Source: Lateolabrax maculatus
Taxonomy: Eukaryota > Chordata > Actinopteri > Acropomatiformes > Lateolabracidae
Reading direction: 5' to 3'
Assembly: GCA_031216445.1 (NCBI GenBank)
Contig: CM062200.1
Location: 4,787,501 to 4,851,500, forward strand
DNA: 64,000 nucleotides
The notes under the pieces are model-generated. The model saw only the letters and a list, made by a program, of their open reading frames with translations. It had not been told where the DNA came from and made no database searches. Shown here one piece after another: positions 1-12,770 of the stretch (its first letter is position 1; every line of letters begins with the position of its first letter). The position numbers were made by a program, and so were the translations under genes.

Positions 1-3000
1 GTCCAAATTTATCTCCAAATGAACTTGGCACTAGGAAAAATATGGTGACTTTGAGTGAAGCCAAGTATGAAACAACCTTTAAATGCTCCACATGGGAAAT
101 TTTACTCGGGAGCTGAAAATCCAGATTGTTTTGACATGAGATAAATATTCAAGACTTAAAGCCACTGAAAAGTTGTTTTCAAATCTTAAGTATTTCTGTA
201 TAATATTACTGAGCTCTGTCCACTTCCAAAACAGTGAGAAGAGTAAGCAAAAAAACACAAATACAGAAATCTCTCACGTAAAAATAACCATTAACACTGT
301 TTTTTCAATATTTTTGTGCTGAAGGCTTCAAAAAAATGTATTTGTGTCCATTTCAGAGACTCAGCCCTCAGTACAGCCCTCTACAGCCAGGCTGCAGGCA
401 GAGATGATAGCATCAGTACACACAGAGTCACAAAGTCTAGGAACAAATGCACACCATGTTGACCTTCTCACCTTGCTTTGTGCATGGGAGAAGGCCAAAA
501 TGTGGAGATGGTGTTGGGCGATATGGGATTGATATTGGCGTCCAAATGACCAGCGCAGATGATGCATCACATATGAGCCAATTAGAGCCCCATTGGACAG
601 CGGCGTGCTGTGTTCATTAAAAAGCAATATGTGGAAGTCTGATCTGCCATTTCCTGCAGATAAGTATCTGCTCATACATCCAAGGAAGACAGCAAGGCTG
701 TGGGTTGTTTTAGCCGCCACAGGGCAGGGTAATCGCAAAGCACAGATCCTCCAACTGTGAGTTCGAATTAACCATGTTGCTAACTGGGCCTGAAATTGTG
801 TGGGACTGAGGGTTAGGGCATGCAATCTGGCCGAGATATCTTCATGCTGTTTGCTGTCGTAATGCCATGATGGAGCTCCAGCAGAATCGATTAAAGCAAT
901 CATTTGTTGAATCAGGTGTTTTTTTCTGCCTGGCTGCAATAACGGTGAGACGTTTCTGTGGCGCTTGTGTTCCACTCAGTAGCCTTGGCCTGATGTAGTG
1001 CAGTACATGCAGAGCAGCAACAGTCTTTATTTTGGCAAATGACCATGTTTCATGTCAAATAACTGACAAAATACAGTATCACAGACCATGTGGAAATTAT
1101 ATTAGCTATAGCACTGAATATGTGATGTTGTGGTTTTAAGGCATGTTGCACAGCCACAACTGGGATTTAAATCACTTCTTTGATGATATCATAGCAATCA
1201 GACCCATTAAAAGCAACTTTTCAGACTGTGATGTTGCACAGTCAGTACACCTCACACACCAGCAATATCATGTTGTCCCTCTCACCTGTTTTCTTTGAAA
1301 GCGATATCAATCCCAGTCATGACACCTCAAACCCTCGGTCTATAAATGAGCTCTGTGTGGTCTTCAGCCCAACTGAGGTGCGAGTCGGCCCCGGCTTCTA
1401 CGCTGATGGACATGTGAGAGTCGGAACGTCGTCCAAGACAAACAAGCCCCTCAGTTTGTGTGATTATTGTGCATAGTTAGAATAATTCTCAGTGAAAGCA
1501 AAGCCGAGAATGAAGGGGGCAGCTGCTGTCAGAGTTGGGAAACCTGACGGTGTGCAGCATGATATATGGAGAGAGGCTGTTTTTGGAGATCCTAGCCCAC
1601 CCTTATTCCCATTAATGAACTCCCTAAAGGGTATATGAGCAGAGATGCAGCGGTAGACAAGACTGTGGTGCTGGATATGGCGGATATTGCCTTACCTCTG
1701 GAGAGGGCTCCATTGCTAATGACAAATGGATGGTTGAAGTGACTGGAAAGAGATTGATCTCCTTGCATTTTACCCCAGAAGCATTCAATCTTTTCCTGGA
1801 CCATCTATGAGGTGTGCCAAGATGTTAACTCAAACCATTTATGGCTGTCAAATGCAAGACACTTTTTTCTTCTCAGGTGCACCTGGGCTGGAAACCACAC
1901 ACTCTGAAAACACCTGAGATTGGTCCTCCCCGTCAAAGAGGTCATGAGAACTGGGATGACTGGCGGAGAGAGCGTGTCTGTGAGTATATTTGGGGTGGTC
2001 AGGGATCATGAAGGGATCAAGTTACATCTGATGTCACCACCAGACATCCTGAGGGGCACGAGCAATACTAAAACAATTACTAATACTAATACTGAGCAAT
2101 TTGTTAGCAATGCTGATAACTGCAAGCAACAGGCAACAAAGTAGTTCCCTGGGTGTAAAATATATTTAAGTTATTTTGTAATGATTAAAACAATCAGTCA
2201 ATGGCAACTTTCTGATCATTATGGAACATTAGAACTGATTAAATAAGTTTAGGGAGGCAAAAATGTCTAAATATTCACCACAGTCTCCCATTTTAAATTA
2301 AATTACTGAACAGGGATGATGAGTAGGAAATGATGTTCTGAGGTGATTTTTCTTTGTCAACTGGACAATAAACTCGCCATCTCTCACTGCCGATAAGACT
2401 GCTTTTTTCCTCCTTCATGCGTAGGTGAGGAGCTAACCTCTCGCCCCACCATGGCAATATTTACATCAGAGAAGATCTCGCCTGGTCACATGGAAAATAT
2501 GTAATGAAGACTATTTGTTATTGTCAGCGTCTGGCACAGTGGTGCCTCCTGAAATAATCGGAGCCCTCGGCCATTTGCCGACGTCTTTTTGTTTTTTCAG
2601 ACACCTCAGAAGTCTAATTAAATTTCTGCCTTGGATGACTTGTTAATAACAGCTGAAGCGTGGATGATACCTTGTTAGCTGCGGCACATTACCAAAAGAC
2701 AGTGACAAAGATTTGTTTGCATGTTGCTGCCACTGTGTGCCTTTTTTTAACCTCTTTGCCTTCACTGGTTCAAAATGACTGTTTTGGCTTGAAAAATATA
2801 GCAATTGTTGTCTGTTGGAGTACTATTAAAGTATTGCAGCTTAAAGTAGCTCCTCACGTATCAGCCCTTTAGTTATGTTGGAAATGAAAACTTTATAATT
2901 GCTCCCTTTTTAGAAGACGTAATTTCACCGTGCATCAGGACTACTAATTCACCTAAAAACAGGTTTTAAGGTAAAGGTTTTCGATACAGTATTTTAAGTG

Positions 3001-3240
3001 CGGTGCCAATTAACTACTTCAGCCTTCAGTTGCACTTGTTAGAACATGAAACTCAGGAAGCCACTTGACGCAGCGTTGTCATTTACATTCCTGCAAACAT
3101 TTTTTTCAAAATTCACAAGAAATGATACATTTGCTTGCTTAATCAAACAACGACAGACCCCCAAACAATCTTCAAATAGAGCTGCTGAAGACATGTAATC
3201 TACTGTGTGTTAAGAAGACATATCATTCAACAACAAGTCT
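1..3240. other. Gene-free upstream stretch
   Basis: No exon, RNA gene or mobile element is recognised. The part at about 540-960 is treated separately as a candidate conserved element. The rest is AT-rich unique-looking sequence with short homopolymer runs. Confidence 0.6.
541..960. other. Candidate conserved non-coding element containing a long minus-strand ORF
   Basis: This block has more even base composition than its surroundings, no simple repeats, and homeodomain-type cores (CCAATTAGAG, GAATTAACC, GATTAAAGC). A 204-codon minus-strand frame (975 to 361) runs through it. Its protein has no motif, signal peptide or family resemblance I recognise. I favour a regulatory element over a gene, but cannot prove conservation from one sequence. 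Confidence 0.35.
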
Positions 3241-3997
3241 CATTCAGAAGCAACTGCTATAAAAATGATCTTTTCCATTTACTCAAGTATTGTACTGAAA
3301 TACAAATTCGAGGTACTTGTACTTTACTTGAGTTTTCCCATTTTATGCAACTTAATACTTATTTTACACTACATCTGAGAGGCAAATATGTTCTTTTTGC
3401 TCCTCTACATTTGTCTCACAGTGTTTCACACTGAAAACCATGTATCTCCAAATTTGGTGATTTTGAATGTTCCTGATAACAGAAAGAATAAGTGTCCTTT
3501 TATGAGTTGAGAAAACTCTCCTACTTTTTAAGATAAATAAACAAATTAAAAACCCTTGTGGATTAGCTGGAAAACACAAAGCTGAAAACTGTTTTTTTTT
3601 GTGAGCTCAAGAAAAATAGACTTTTTGGAAAAACATGGTTCCCACAGGACAGCGACACTAGAAATATATGATGATCTCATAGGAAATGATGCATTATGAT
3701 GTAGATAAAACAACAACAAAAACAACAGCGTATAAAGTAGTTAAAAAGTGCTCAACCGTCAACATCTACAGTAGTAAAATACAACATACACATTAATGCA
3801 GCAGTGATATTAATCAAGAAACATGAGATTTAAAAGTAAAACACTGACAGGGAACATTTAACAGCACAATGACTACTTTTGATACTTTGAGTACACACAT
3901 ACATACTCAAGTACGGTTTTGAATGCAGGAGTGTTTTCACAGTGTGGTATTAGTACTTTTACTTAAGTACAGGATCTGAATACTTCTTCTACCACTG
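3241..3997 (+). mobile_element. Degraded nonautonomous DNA transposon (CAGTGGTGG-end family, probably hAT-like)
   Basis: The left part reads ATTTACTCAAGTATTGTACT, then GAGGTACTTGTACTTTACTT, then CATTTTATGCAACTTAATAC and TCCTCTACATTTGTCTCACA. The right part reads TACTTTTACTTAAGTACAGG, then TCTGAATACTTCTTCTACCACTG in pieces. This order matches a very common teleost repeat whose termini are CAGTGGTGGAA/TTCCACCACTG. The left terminus is decayed and the middle is diverged. Superfamily assignment is from memory. Confidence 0.75.
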
Positions 3998-6900
3998 AAT
4001 ACAATTAATAAAGCCAGTCCTTTAAATCTTTGTTAAAGAGGTATACTTCAGGGATTTAGTATTGCAATTCCATAAAGTTGGGGGGTTGAAGACGCCTGTG
4101 GCCAATGTGCAAACTTCAAACGCACTGATCAATCAAAGCGGTATATTCTATCTGCATTTAAACCTCTTTTAGTTCGGGCTAGCACAGCCTTCAACTGTGG
4201 AATTGTGTCTTAAATGTCTATCTTTACAACAAAGTCACTTAAAGTTAATCACTGCAGAGTAAAGCCATCAAAGCCATAAACGTTGCTCAACTGTTAGAAT
4301 TGTAACAACCCCAGGCCTTGCTGAAGTCAGGTGGACCCTTCACTGGGTGAAACTGCTAAAGCTATTAAGGGATGAGAGTCCCTGTGCTGCAGAACATTAA
4401 CTGAGATCCATCAGCACCAGTGAGGATGCAGACAAATAGCGTACACGTAGACAGACGCATTACACACAGCCACATATGCTGGGAAACTGACACACAGAGA
4501 CACATTACACACAGTTATCCACATGGAGACACCCACACACACTAAACGCAGAGCCGAGACAGATGTGACTGCTCTGACAATCGAAACAGAGCCACATCTG
4601 GGCTAACGGTTAGGTATGTGGATGTTTCCCAGGAGTGTTTTCCTCTATACCCAAACATATTGTTCTCCCCACCTTTGTATAGTGTATGTATGTGTGTAGG
4701 TGCTATGCTTTATCAATTTTCTTCCAATTCTCAGCTTGGTCAAAGTGTTAGATTCCATACACACCCCTTACCACAAATCTCTAAGTCTGACTGATAAAGG
4801 AAAGACCCCTCCTCAGTCTGATGAGCTGCCAAACGAGGGGAAATGAGAATAAAACATGGTGTTGTAACATAACCTTTCATATCACTTTTTACCACTCGTA
4901 GGATGACAGAGAGTGATAAAATGAAAGTCTGGCCAAGGTTGCGTCAACTCCCCTTCATACGTAATGAGGATGGGGAATGCAGATGCATGAGAGGAATCAG
5001 TCCCATTGCTTTGATGATGCTTATTACTGGGATGATTTAGACGTTTAGCACCAAGAAACAAGGAGTGAAATGGACATCAAGGATGTTTTAGGTGTTTCTC
5101 TTTTCAGATTAGCTCGACCACATGAGCTGGCACTGAGGAATCCAGCAAACACAGGCTGCGAGTTGTTTCCCGTGCTCTTTTTAATTGATACCCTAGAACT
5201 GTGAGGGGTGAAAGTCTATTTCACAAAGAGACTGAGAAAGGCTATCATTTAATGAGAAAGAAACCCAGGGTTGCTGAGCTTCCTGCTCAGCACTTCCTGC
5301 ACCGAGCATCGCCTCTGCCCCCACCCCCCCACCACAATGTCAGCGCAACCTCATTTCGATGTACAGATACGGGAGATAGGGCCAACACTTCTGCCGCCAC
5401 AATTTGACACAACTAATTTAGAACTGGTCTTTTATGGAAGCCTGGAATACATTACCTTGCCAGAACATAATAATAATGGAGAAGCATCAATCAAACAGGC
5501 CCTGTGCATACATTGTGTAATAAAGCTTATCTCTGGGTGACACAGTCTGTCTGACTCAGCCTGCCAGCCAGAACGAAACTATATGCGAGCTCTGCCATCA
5601 GGCGCTGGTTAACACTGCATAAATATGCAGTTTAAGAGTCAATGACATTTTAATAAGGTAAAGCTGACAGCTTACGGCTCGCACACAAACAGCCAGTTGT
5701 TTCCAGAGTCCCAGAATCAAAAAATAGACGAGCTAGGAGTCCATGTCTACACAGGCACACTGTGAGAAAGAATGTTGTTTCTCTGAATATGTATACCCCC
5801 CTCAGCTGTCATCACACACACGCCCCTCCAAATTGTCAGACATTGGTGTGTTCCCCCCCCCGTCAAATGTTTCTATAATTTTTTCCAGGCGTTAACTGGA
5901 TTCAGCTGCTTGTGAACTGCTTTGGCTCTCATCTCCACTTTCCATATTATTTAGAAGGGGCCTTTTTGTTGATGTATGGTGCTGGGCTTGTTTTGCTGAC
6001 TGTTCTCTCAAAGTCCTCATTGTGTTCAGACGGAGGCAACGTGATGTCATGCCTCCCAAACACCTGGGAAATCCTAGAGTTTATGTCAGAGTTTGTTTGG
6101 ATGAGGCTTTTCACAGGCGTCTTGCATTTGGGACAGCTTGGTGTTTGGGAGCCATGATGAATGGGGGCAATGGGTGGGCAGATGGATTTTAGAGGGAGAC
6201 GAGGCAGTCTGATTTGTCATTAATAACACCAAAGTTTGAGCTAATATGATTTCTATATTTACATAAACTGATTATGTCACGGCAAAAGTGACATTAGTCT
6301 GAAATAGTTTGTATTCAGAATAGTTTTACCAACAAGTTTCTGAACTATTTATTTATTTTATCTCATAAAGACTCAGATAGTGTGATCCAAAGTCGAGGAC
6401 TTTGTTATTTTATGCCTCGGCTTCCACTCCACCTTGTCAATCAAAAGTAATGTCTGCTGTCATTGCATCACGGTTGCAGACAGCCGCCCGTTTCACGACA
6501 GAGGTCAACAGACAGGACTATGAAGGCTCCAGATGGGCTGCAAAAACATCAGCTTCACAAACACACACATGCATATTTTTCCGTTCTTTAAGCAACGCCG
6601 ATTAGTTCCCTTCATTCTTTAGGGGCGTTTTGTATCTGCTGGGATCTCACTGCAGTTGGCGGTGTCCCTCTTTTAGTCCCCTCGTCTTTGGAAAGAATGC
6701 CCTTCAACGTCAGTAATCCAAAAACTGCAACACACATGCTGTAGCCTTTATTCTTTATTTGGATCTCCATGAAATCCTGTTGTATAGCACACTAATAACA
6801 TTTTTGGTAGCCTCTGTTTACCCGCTGGCACCTAATGCGTCACATTTAGTATAGCATACCACCCCTTAAAAACCGGCCTACAGAGGAATGTGTAGATGGA

Positions 6901-7562
6901 TACAGGCAGAATGAGGGCTAATGGAGATAATCCTCTGAATGTGGACTGTCGCTCATTGTCACTGTGGTTTGGGCCTTCGTGGCATTAGAAAGATCAGTGT
7001 GAGGACATGGCTCATTGGACTCCAAATGTTTGTAGTCCTGCTTCCTGTGTTTGTAATGACTGAACTCAAAGTGAGCTCAGAGCAATGTCACCATGATAGA
7101 TCTCAGCTGTGTCTTAATGCGAGTAGTGACAATAAAAAAAAAGCTAAATCTGTAGCAAATACGGCAGTGAAGCACAGAATAACAAAGCCAACATACCTGT
7201 CTATGTGTTTTTACCACAAATCAACAAGGAAACAGTGACACAGTCAGTACTTAAACATTGTTATGGAGAGACTTTGAACTCGTCTAGACAAGGCATTGGT
7301 TAGTCAGCAGCCATTCTTCTGTTTATGCATGTGTTTTCTGTCTTCCACATTTTAAATGCAGGGTTGCTGGTATCTCATTAGGTGACAGCCAGTCCACTGA
7401 TAAGCTGCGGTCAGACGGGACGAATCCCTGTCTCGTCTGCAGGCCTTAGACGCAACACCCAGTCCGAGCCGGGGACACACACAGACACGTACACAATCAC
7501 ACATCACACAAGTGCAAATATGAACCCTTGCACGTGAGCATACGCACGCAGTATACATGCAG
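3998..7562. other. Gene-free stretch
   Basis: No gene is recognised. It contains a short CTGCATA/TATGCAG inverted repeat at 5615-5630 and scattered short CA tracts around 4440-4560. The segment 4025-4130 has a flavour of an interspersed repeat but I could not assign it. Confidence 0.55.
5615..5630. promoter_or_regulatory. Perfect inverted repeat resembling a dimeric POU site
   Basis: CTGCATAAATATGCAG has 7-bp perfect arms around AA. GCATAAAT/ATGCA half-sites resemble POU-domain dimer elements. It sits in a unique stretch (5560-5700) that also has TTAATAAGG and CAGTTTAAG cores. Binding is inference. Confidence 0.3.
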
Positions 7563-7569
7563 ACACACA

Positions 7570-7609
<40 letters not shown>
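7563..7609. repeat. (CA)n microsatellite
   Basis: About 23 CA units, interrupted once by CC. CA-rich imperfect sequence extends upstream to about 7480. Confidence 0.95.
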
Positions 7610-7610
<1 letters not shown>

Positions 7611-8745
7611 ATCCTCAGCTGTCACGGTCTTCACAGCTGATTTACCATCTTGCCTTTGAAAATGTGGGCTGCCATATACTTACTGAGCATGGCAGAGGAA
7701 GGATAAGGCTTTTTTTTAAAGAATAATAGTCTATCACCTTTTGATTGTAAAAATAACTCTTAACCATGCTGGTGATGCACTATAACATCTAATTACTTGA
7801 TGCTATGTTCTCCGGTGAGGGTGTACTATTTGTACTGTTTACCACGCTGCTGTAGAAGACAAAGAAGCACTTACTATTTTGACATATGAAGCCATTCTGA
7901 CTGCATTTTGCAGTTTAAAATTGTGCCACTTAGGAGATGCTTTTAGCTTAGATTATAACTTGTTTTGACAACTCATTCTCTCAAGTAGCATCAGAGACAG
8001 GACAACACAATATTCAGCCTCACAGGCAGCAGTTGTGGAATTGCTTTGTAATGTTAAATGGCCTCCTAGGTCCAAAGCTGTCCAATTAGAGTATCTTTTG
8101 TTAAATGTTTTCATTAAAGTAGCCTTTTGAGCCACAGTTTATAGTGATGTTGCCATGTTCTGAGACCTCAGCTATTAACTTGATGAGTAATGGTCAAAAC
8201 TATGAAAATAAGACCCAGGTTGTAATAAACTGCAATCGTCATTGAATTAACATGCTCAACATTTCTCATACACAGTGTGATTGGTTTAAATACGTTTACA
8301 CCAAATCATTATAACCGTATAGAGCATGAACTGCAAGCATTTACATTGTTTAATAGTTATATACAATATATAATAGAATTAGAGGCCGTCTCTTACACCA
8401 CATGATAAAACAACCATGTTGGGGGAGGGACATCGTCAAAGGCAAAGGACGTGTTTTAGTGCTCAGTTATGTTATGATTGAGATATGCTGTGTACACTAT
8501 GGCTATATTTTCTTTTTAGCTGAAGTTTACATTGTGCCCTCGCCATATAACAGTTTATATTACACTTAAATCAATCTTTATTACTTGCATGAATGTGCAG
8601 TGGTGCAGACAGATGGAACATCTCCAAATGCTGCAATATGGCAACTTCGAGGGATGTCAGTTCTCCCTAAACAAACCTGAAGGCTTTCCACTGGGGCTGC
8701 CTTGTGTCATGCACAGCTCTAACTCATCAATGTCAACCCGAAATG

Positions 8746-8782
8746 CCTCTCCTCTCCTCTCCTCTCCTCTCCTCTCCTCTCC
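8746..8782. repeat. (CCTCT)n microsatellite
   Basis: About seven perfect tandem copies of the pentamer CCTCT. Confidence 0.95.
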
Positions 8783-9386
8783 AGAACCTAATTACAAGTC
8801 ACATATTAGGACATAACTTTGATCCAGACACATGCTTCGTGCCAAACCAGTGTATTGAGCCAACTAATCCCTGACATGCTAAATGAGTACCTGCTTTCCT
8901 AACCTTTGATCTGTTGGGGTTAGGACACGCACTGGTCCAATTACATTCAAGCTTTTATGAGAGAGCAACAACGTGCTCTTTCAAAACCACCAGGATTTAA
9001 GCTTTTTTTATTACAAAGTGAGGCTTGTTTCTCAGACAGAACACTAAAGTATTAAGGATTAGGCGTAAGGGGGGAAAATTGAGTTGGCCAGTTTTTATTA
9101 ATGTACAGCCACATTTCGGCTTGTTACATGCTTTAATTCTAACCCCCGGCCCTTGAGGACCCTAAAAACCCACCACAGCCACTGCTAGGATTTCGAGGTT
9201 AATGATTTCTTGGCAAAAGTGAACAGTTTTGACCGTGAAATTAAGTTGTTAGATATAGCCTGCATAATGGAATTACGCATTGTGTTGCAGAATAACTGAG
9301 ATTTTGCTTTGGTCAGCTCGAAAAAAATAATTTTGAGGTTTGAGGTTTAACATTTTTGGTGATGGGATCAGTCTAGCATATTTGTT

Positions 9387-9411
9387 ATATATATATATAC
9401 TTATATATATA
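9387..9411. repeat. Short (TA)n repeat
   Basis: Two runs of TATATA separated by ACT form a short AT-dinucleotide tract. Confidence 0.85.
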
Positions 9412-11099
9412 GTTGTATTGGTATTCTTGGATTGTTTCAACAGACTATACAAATCTGTGCCATACACACCTCTATGTCTTTGGGTTTTTCTGCAGAAGCA
9501 AGCAGCAACAGTTTCAGTCCTCTGGTTAGGAGCCACATGGGAACACTGAGATGTAATGGACAGAAAACTGATGAAACCTCCATTCCCTGACAACCCAGTG
9601 TTTAGGCGTATGTTGTGTATAGGAGGGGGTCGGTCGGTGTGTGATTGTGTGTGTGCAGCAAGTGTATGGATAACTGCTCACTGGGGTCTTATAGTCAGAC
9701 TGGGAACGACTGAGTCTAATAACAAACCTCTCCATCCTCTCTGTTCACCATTTCAAGCCACCCCTGCTTAACTGGTCATATTGGCAGAGATTAAAAAAAG
9801 ACGCTGAGAAGATCCAAAGGACCAATTTCATTTCAAAACTCAATCCACCAGTGCATGGGATTTGCATAGTTAATTAGAGGCTGTCTTACCCTTTTTTTCT
9901 CCCCTCCTCTCCTCCTCTCCTCCTCCTCTGAGTTTGGCTTTGTACTGACAGCAAAGGGAGGCTGAGCCCCACGCAAAGACCTCTGAACTGAGCTTATCTG
10001 GCTAAATGAAACACCATGTTTCTAATGTAAACTATTCTGTAGCACATCGCAGAGCCTCAGTGTCAGCTCAGGCTGCCTTGGGTGTTTTTTCCCCCCGCTA
10101 TACTGTAAGTGTTGAGACATTAGGACTCATGGCTGGCCTACTTTTACTTTTACAGCAAAGGGAGGTTGTTGTCCTTTATGGCTTTATTTATCTTGTGTAC
10201 TGTTATTCTCCTAGTATGTTGAATTGTGTACATATTAGGGGTTTACAGTAGATTAGGGTATTTTACCCTCCATTTATCTACAAAGGGTGATTAGGAGACA
10301 TCAGAGATGGGTGTTACATAGACTTTCAGTTGTATTTAATACAGCAGAGTCTTACCCCTCAGAGAGACGTGTGTTCTTCAAACTTGAAGTGACCCTTTTT
10401 CGTCACTCTCTATTGCTATATCCCATTTTCCTCTCTTTGTCTCTGTCTGAATCACTCATTCTGTCTCCTGCTCCTCCACCTCTCCTCTTATATCTAGGAG
10501 CCTGTATACATTAGAGAGGGGTATTAAAACACAAGGAGTCACTGGAGGCAGGTTAAATCAGCATACGCGATGAATTGCATTGTTCTTTCTCAGTGACTGA
10601 GGAATAACGAGGGACGGGTAAGACGTGAAAGAGAAATGGACCCGGCCGAGAAAGTGATGGGGAAGGGTGGGGAGAAAAACCACAGTAATATGAAACCATG
10701 TGTAATACTGAGAAGTCAAATGGGTATCACTCCATATAAGGCATTTTTTCTGCAAAGCTTTACACCTAATTACCCCTAAGTGCTCTTTGGAACGGATGTG
10801 AGGCAGGGGTCTCATAATCATAATAGAAATAATAACAGTCTGATGCATATGTAAATGATCAGAGGGAAGAATGATATTTTGGACTGAGTGGAAATGGATA
10901 ATGTGGGTTCAGGAGTTCAGCGGGAGCATTAGGAAATAAAAATGTCTGTGTGCTTATACTGCAACTACCATTCCAGATGAACCATGGCTTTCCTATTGAT
11001 TTCCAATATTGTATTCTTGTCTAATGACATTTTAATGATTCTAGGATTAGATGAAGATAAATATTTACCTTAATCTATTTCTCCATGTTAACAGAAATC

Positions 11100-11520
11100 A
11101 GACACAAATTCCGAAGAATTGTGGGGCCTCTGCGAGTGTCTCCATCACGGTAATCACCCATAATGAATGTAACTAATAGCTGCTTTAAGGTACTTCACTT
11201 TAAGTCTTTTAGAGCAGGTCTGTTGTCTCCATGTCCGCCCCCCTTCTCTTTCTCCTATTCATTTTCAGTGTCAACCTCTCTCCAATGCCCGGACTCCCCT
11301 CTGAACCGCTTGTGTCGCTGAGAGACTTTGCTCTGTGTGTTTTCTTAATCATGTGCAAATTAGCCCCTCGTCGCCGTTAAAATCCTCAAATCCCTTCGGC
11401 TTCCATCGCCACATCCAGCCATGAACGGGGCTTGAGTGAGTGCCGCTGGAAAACTCTGCCTCACCATCATCATTTATTTTCACTGCGTGAGAGGAAAATA
11501 TGCACTGTTTGTGTTTGTGG
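11100..11520. other. Candidate conserved non-coding element
   Basis: Unique sequence without repeats. It carries octamer-like GTGCAAATTAG, ACGGTAATCACCC, CCATAATGAATG and CCGTTAAAATCC. Composition is more balanced than the flanks and stop codons occur in all frames. Regulatory function is inferred from sequence texture only. Confidence 0.3.
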
Positions 11521-12389
11521 ATGTGTTAAAGGCCCACAACGTTTGGGTTGTAAACCCTCTTCTCTAGGCTGTTAATTCCAAGTTCAACATCACTTCTTGT
11601 AGCTGACTGTGCGTCTGTTTTGCTACATGTGTATGCATCCTGCAGCTGAGTTTGTACAATGGCTGCACGCTGCTATGCTGGTTTCTGTGTGGGCCCTTTC
11701 TCCGTCTCACACATCAGAACTGCTGCTTGTTTCATGGTGAGGCAGATCAGTTGAAATAAATCACAGGCGGTTTTAATCAGAGTGAAGCAGCACAGGCTCA
11801 GCCTGTAAATGATGGGGCAAACTTAGTTCAACTTCCTCCTCTCCTCTCCTCTCCCCTCTTCTCCATCCGTCTCCATTCTTTTGCCTGCTCCCTCGCCTTT
11901 AACAAGCTCTTTATCTTCCCCGCTTTCCCACCATCACTCTGGTCCTCCCTTACTATCTTACTTTCTCTCACTCACTATCTCTCTGTGTCCTTGACTGCTG
12001 GGCTCCTCCTGTAAACAAGCCAGGGACTCACATTTTGGCATTCCTGAAACAACTCTGGATTTGATTTTACAACCCAATTAAAGTCAAGTAGTAAATCAGC
12101 GGGCCAAGGAACCCGTCTTTATTCTTTTTTCCTTTTCTCAGTGGGCAAAATTTAGGACTCCTTTGAGCCACAAACAAATATGTGAGCAGGTCCACTTTAA
12201 CAGAAATAAGGCAGAGAACAGGAGACGTCTGATGGGCCTGTTTACAGAGCAGAGACGCCGCTGTGGGCGTCCTATCTTGGTGAGGAATGCCAACACACAC
12301 GTGCACATGCATGGACACACACACTCTGTAGCTCGGTCATACAATGATTCATTCACAGTGTAGCTACTGTCTCTCTTCCTTCACATACA

Positions 12390-12395
<6 letters not shown>

Positions 12396-12420
<25 letters not shown>

Positions 12421-12421
12421 A
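12396..12421. repeat. (CA)n microsatellite
   Basis: About 13 CA units following a CT-rich tract. Confidence 0.95.
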
Positions 12422-12519
12422 ACTGGCAGACCTGACCAGATATATGGTAAACCTGTCACTAAAACGGAGGCATTGGATTCATCAGAAAAAAATCAATAGT
12501 GGAATATTCTCCACTCTAC

Positions 12520-12770
12520 CAGAGTCCCATTAATCTGCCGGTAGATTAAAATGTCACACAGTGTAGCGGACGGGAGCCGCGGCAGAGCGGTTTTTCATGC
12601 CGCTCTATGGCCCAGACAGTAATTGCATGCGCTAATCAATCAAAGGGATGTGCTGGATTGTCATTTTTCATTACAAAGACAACAGGTTACGACAGCCTGT
12701 CAACTTTACTGGAGAAATGTGTGTTAATGACTTATCAATAACTGGCTGCGGTCGCTGTGACGTGCTGTGA
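12520..12770. other. Candidate conserved non-coding element with POU/PBX/TCF-like cores
   Basis: It contains GCATGCGCTAATCAATCAAAGG, which includes an octamer-like ATGCGCTAAT, a PBX-type ATCAATCA and a TCF/LEF-type ATCAAAGG packed within about 20 bp. Homeodomain cores (CCATTAATC, GTAATTGC) lie nearby. No reading frame of note. Function is inferred. Confidence 0.35.

Noticed and set aside
4020..4290. Possible additional teleost repeat just after the 3.2-4.0 kb transposon
   Set aside because: Some phrases (GGTATACTTCAGGGATTTAG) felt familiar, but I could not recall enough of a consensus to support a call.
7352..7609. 85-codon minus-strand frame rich in Cys/Val
   Set aside because: It is translated CA repeat; a microsatellite artefact.
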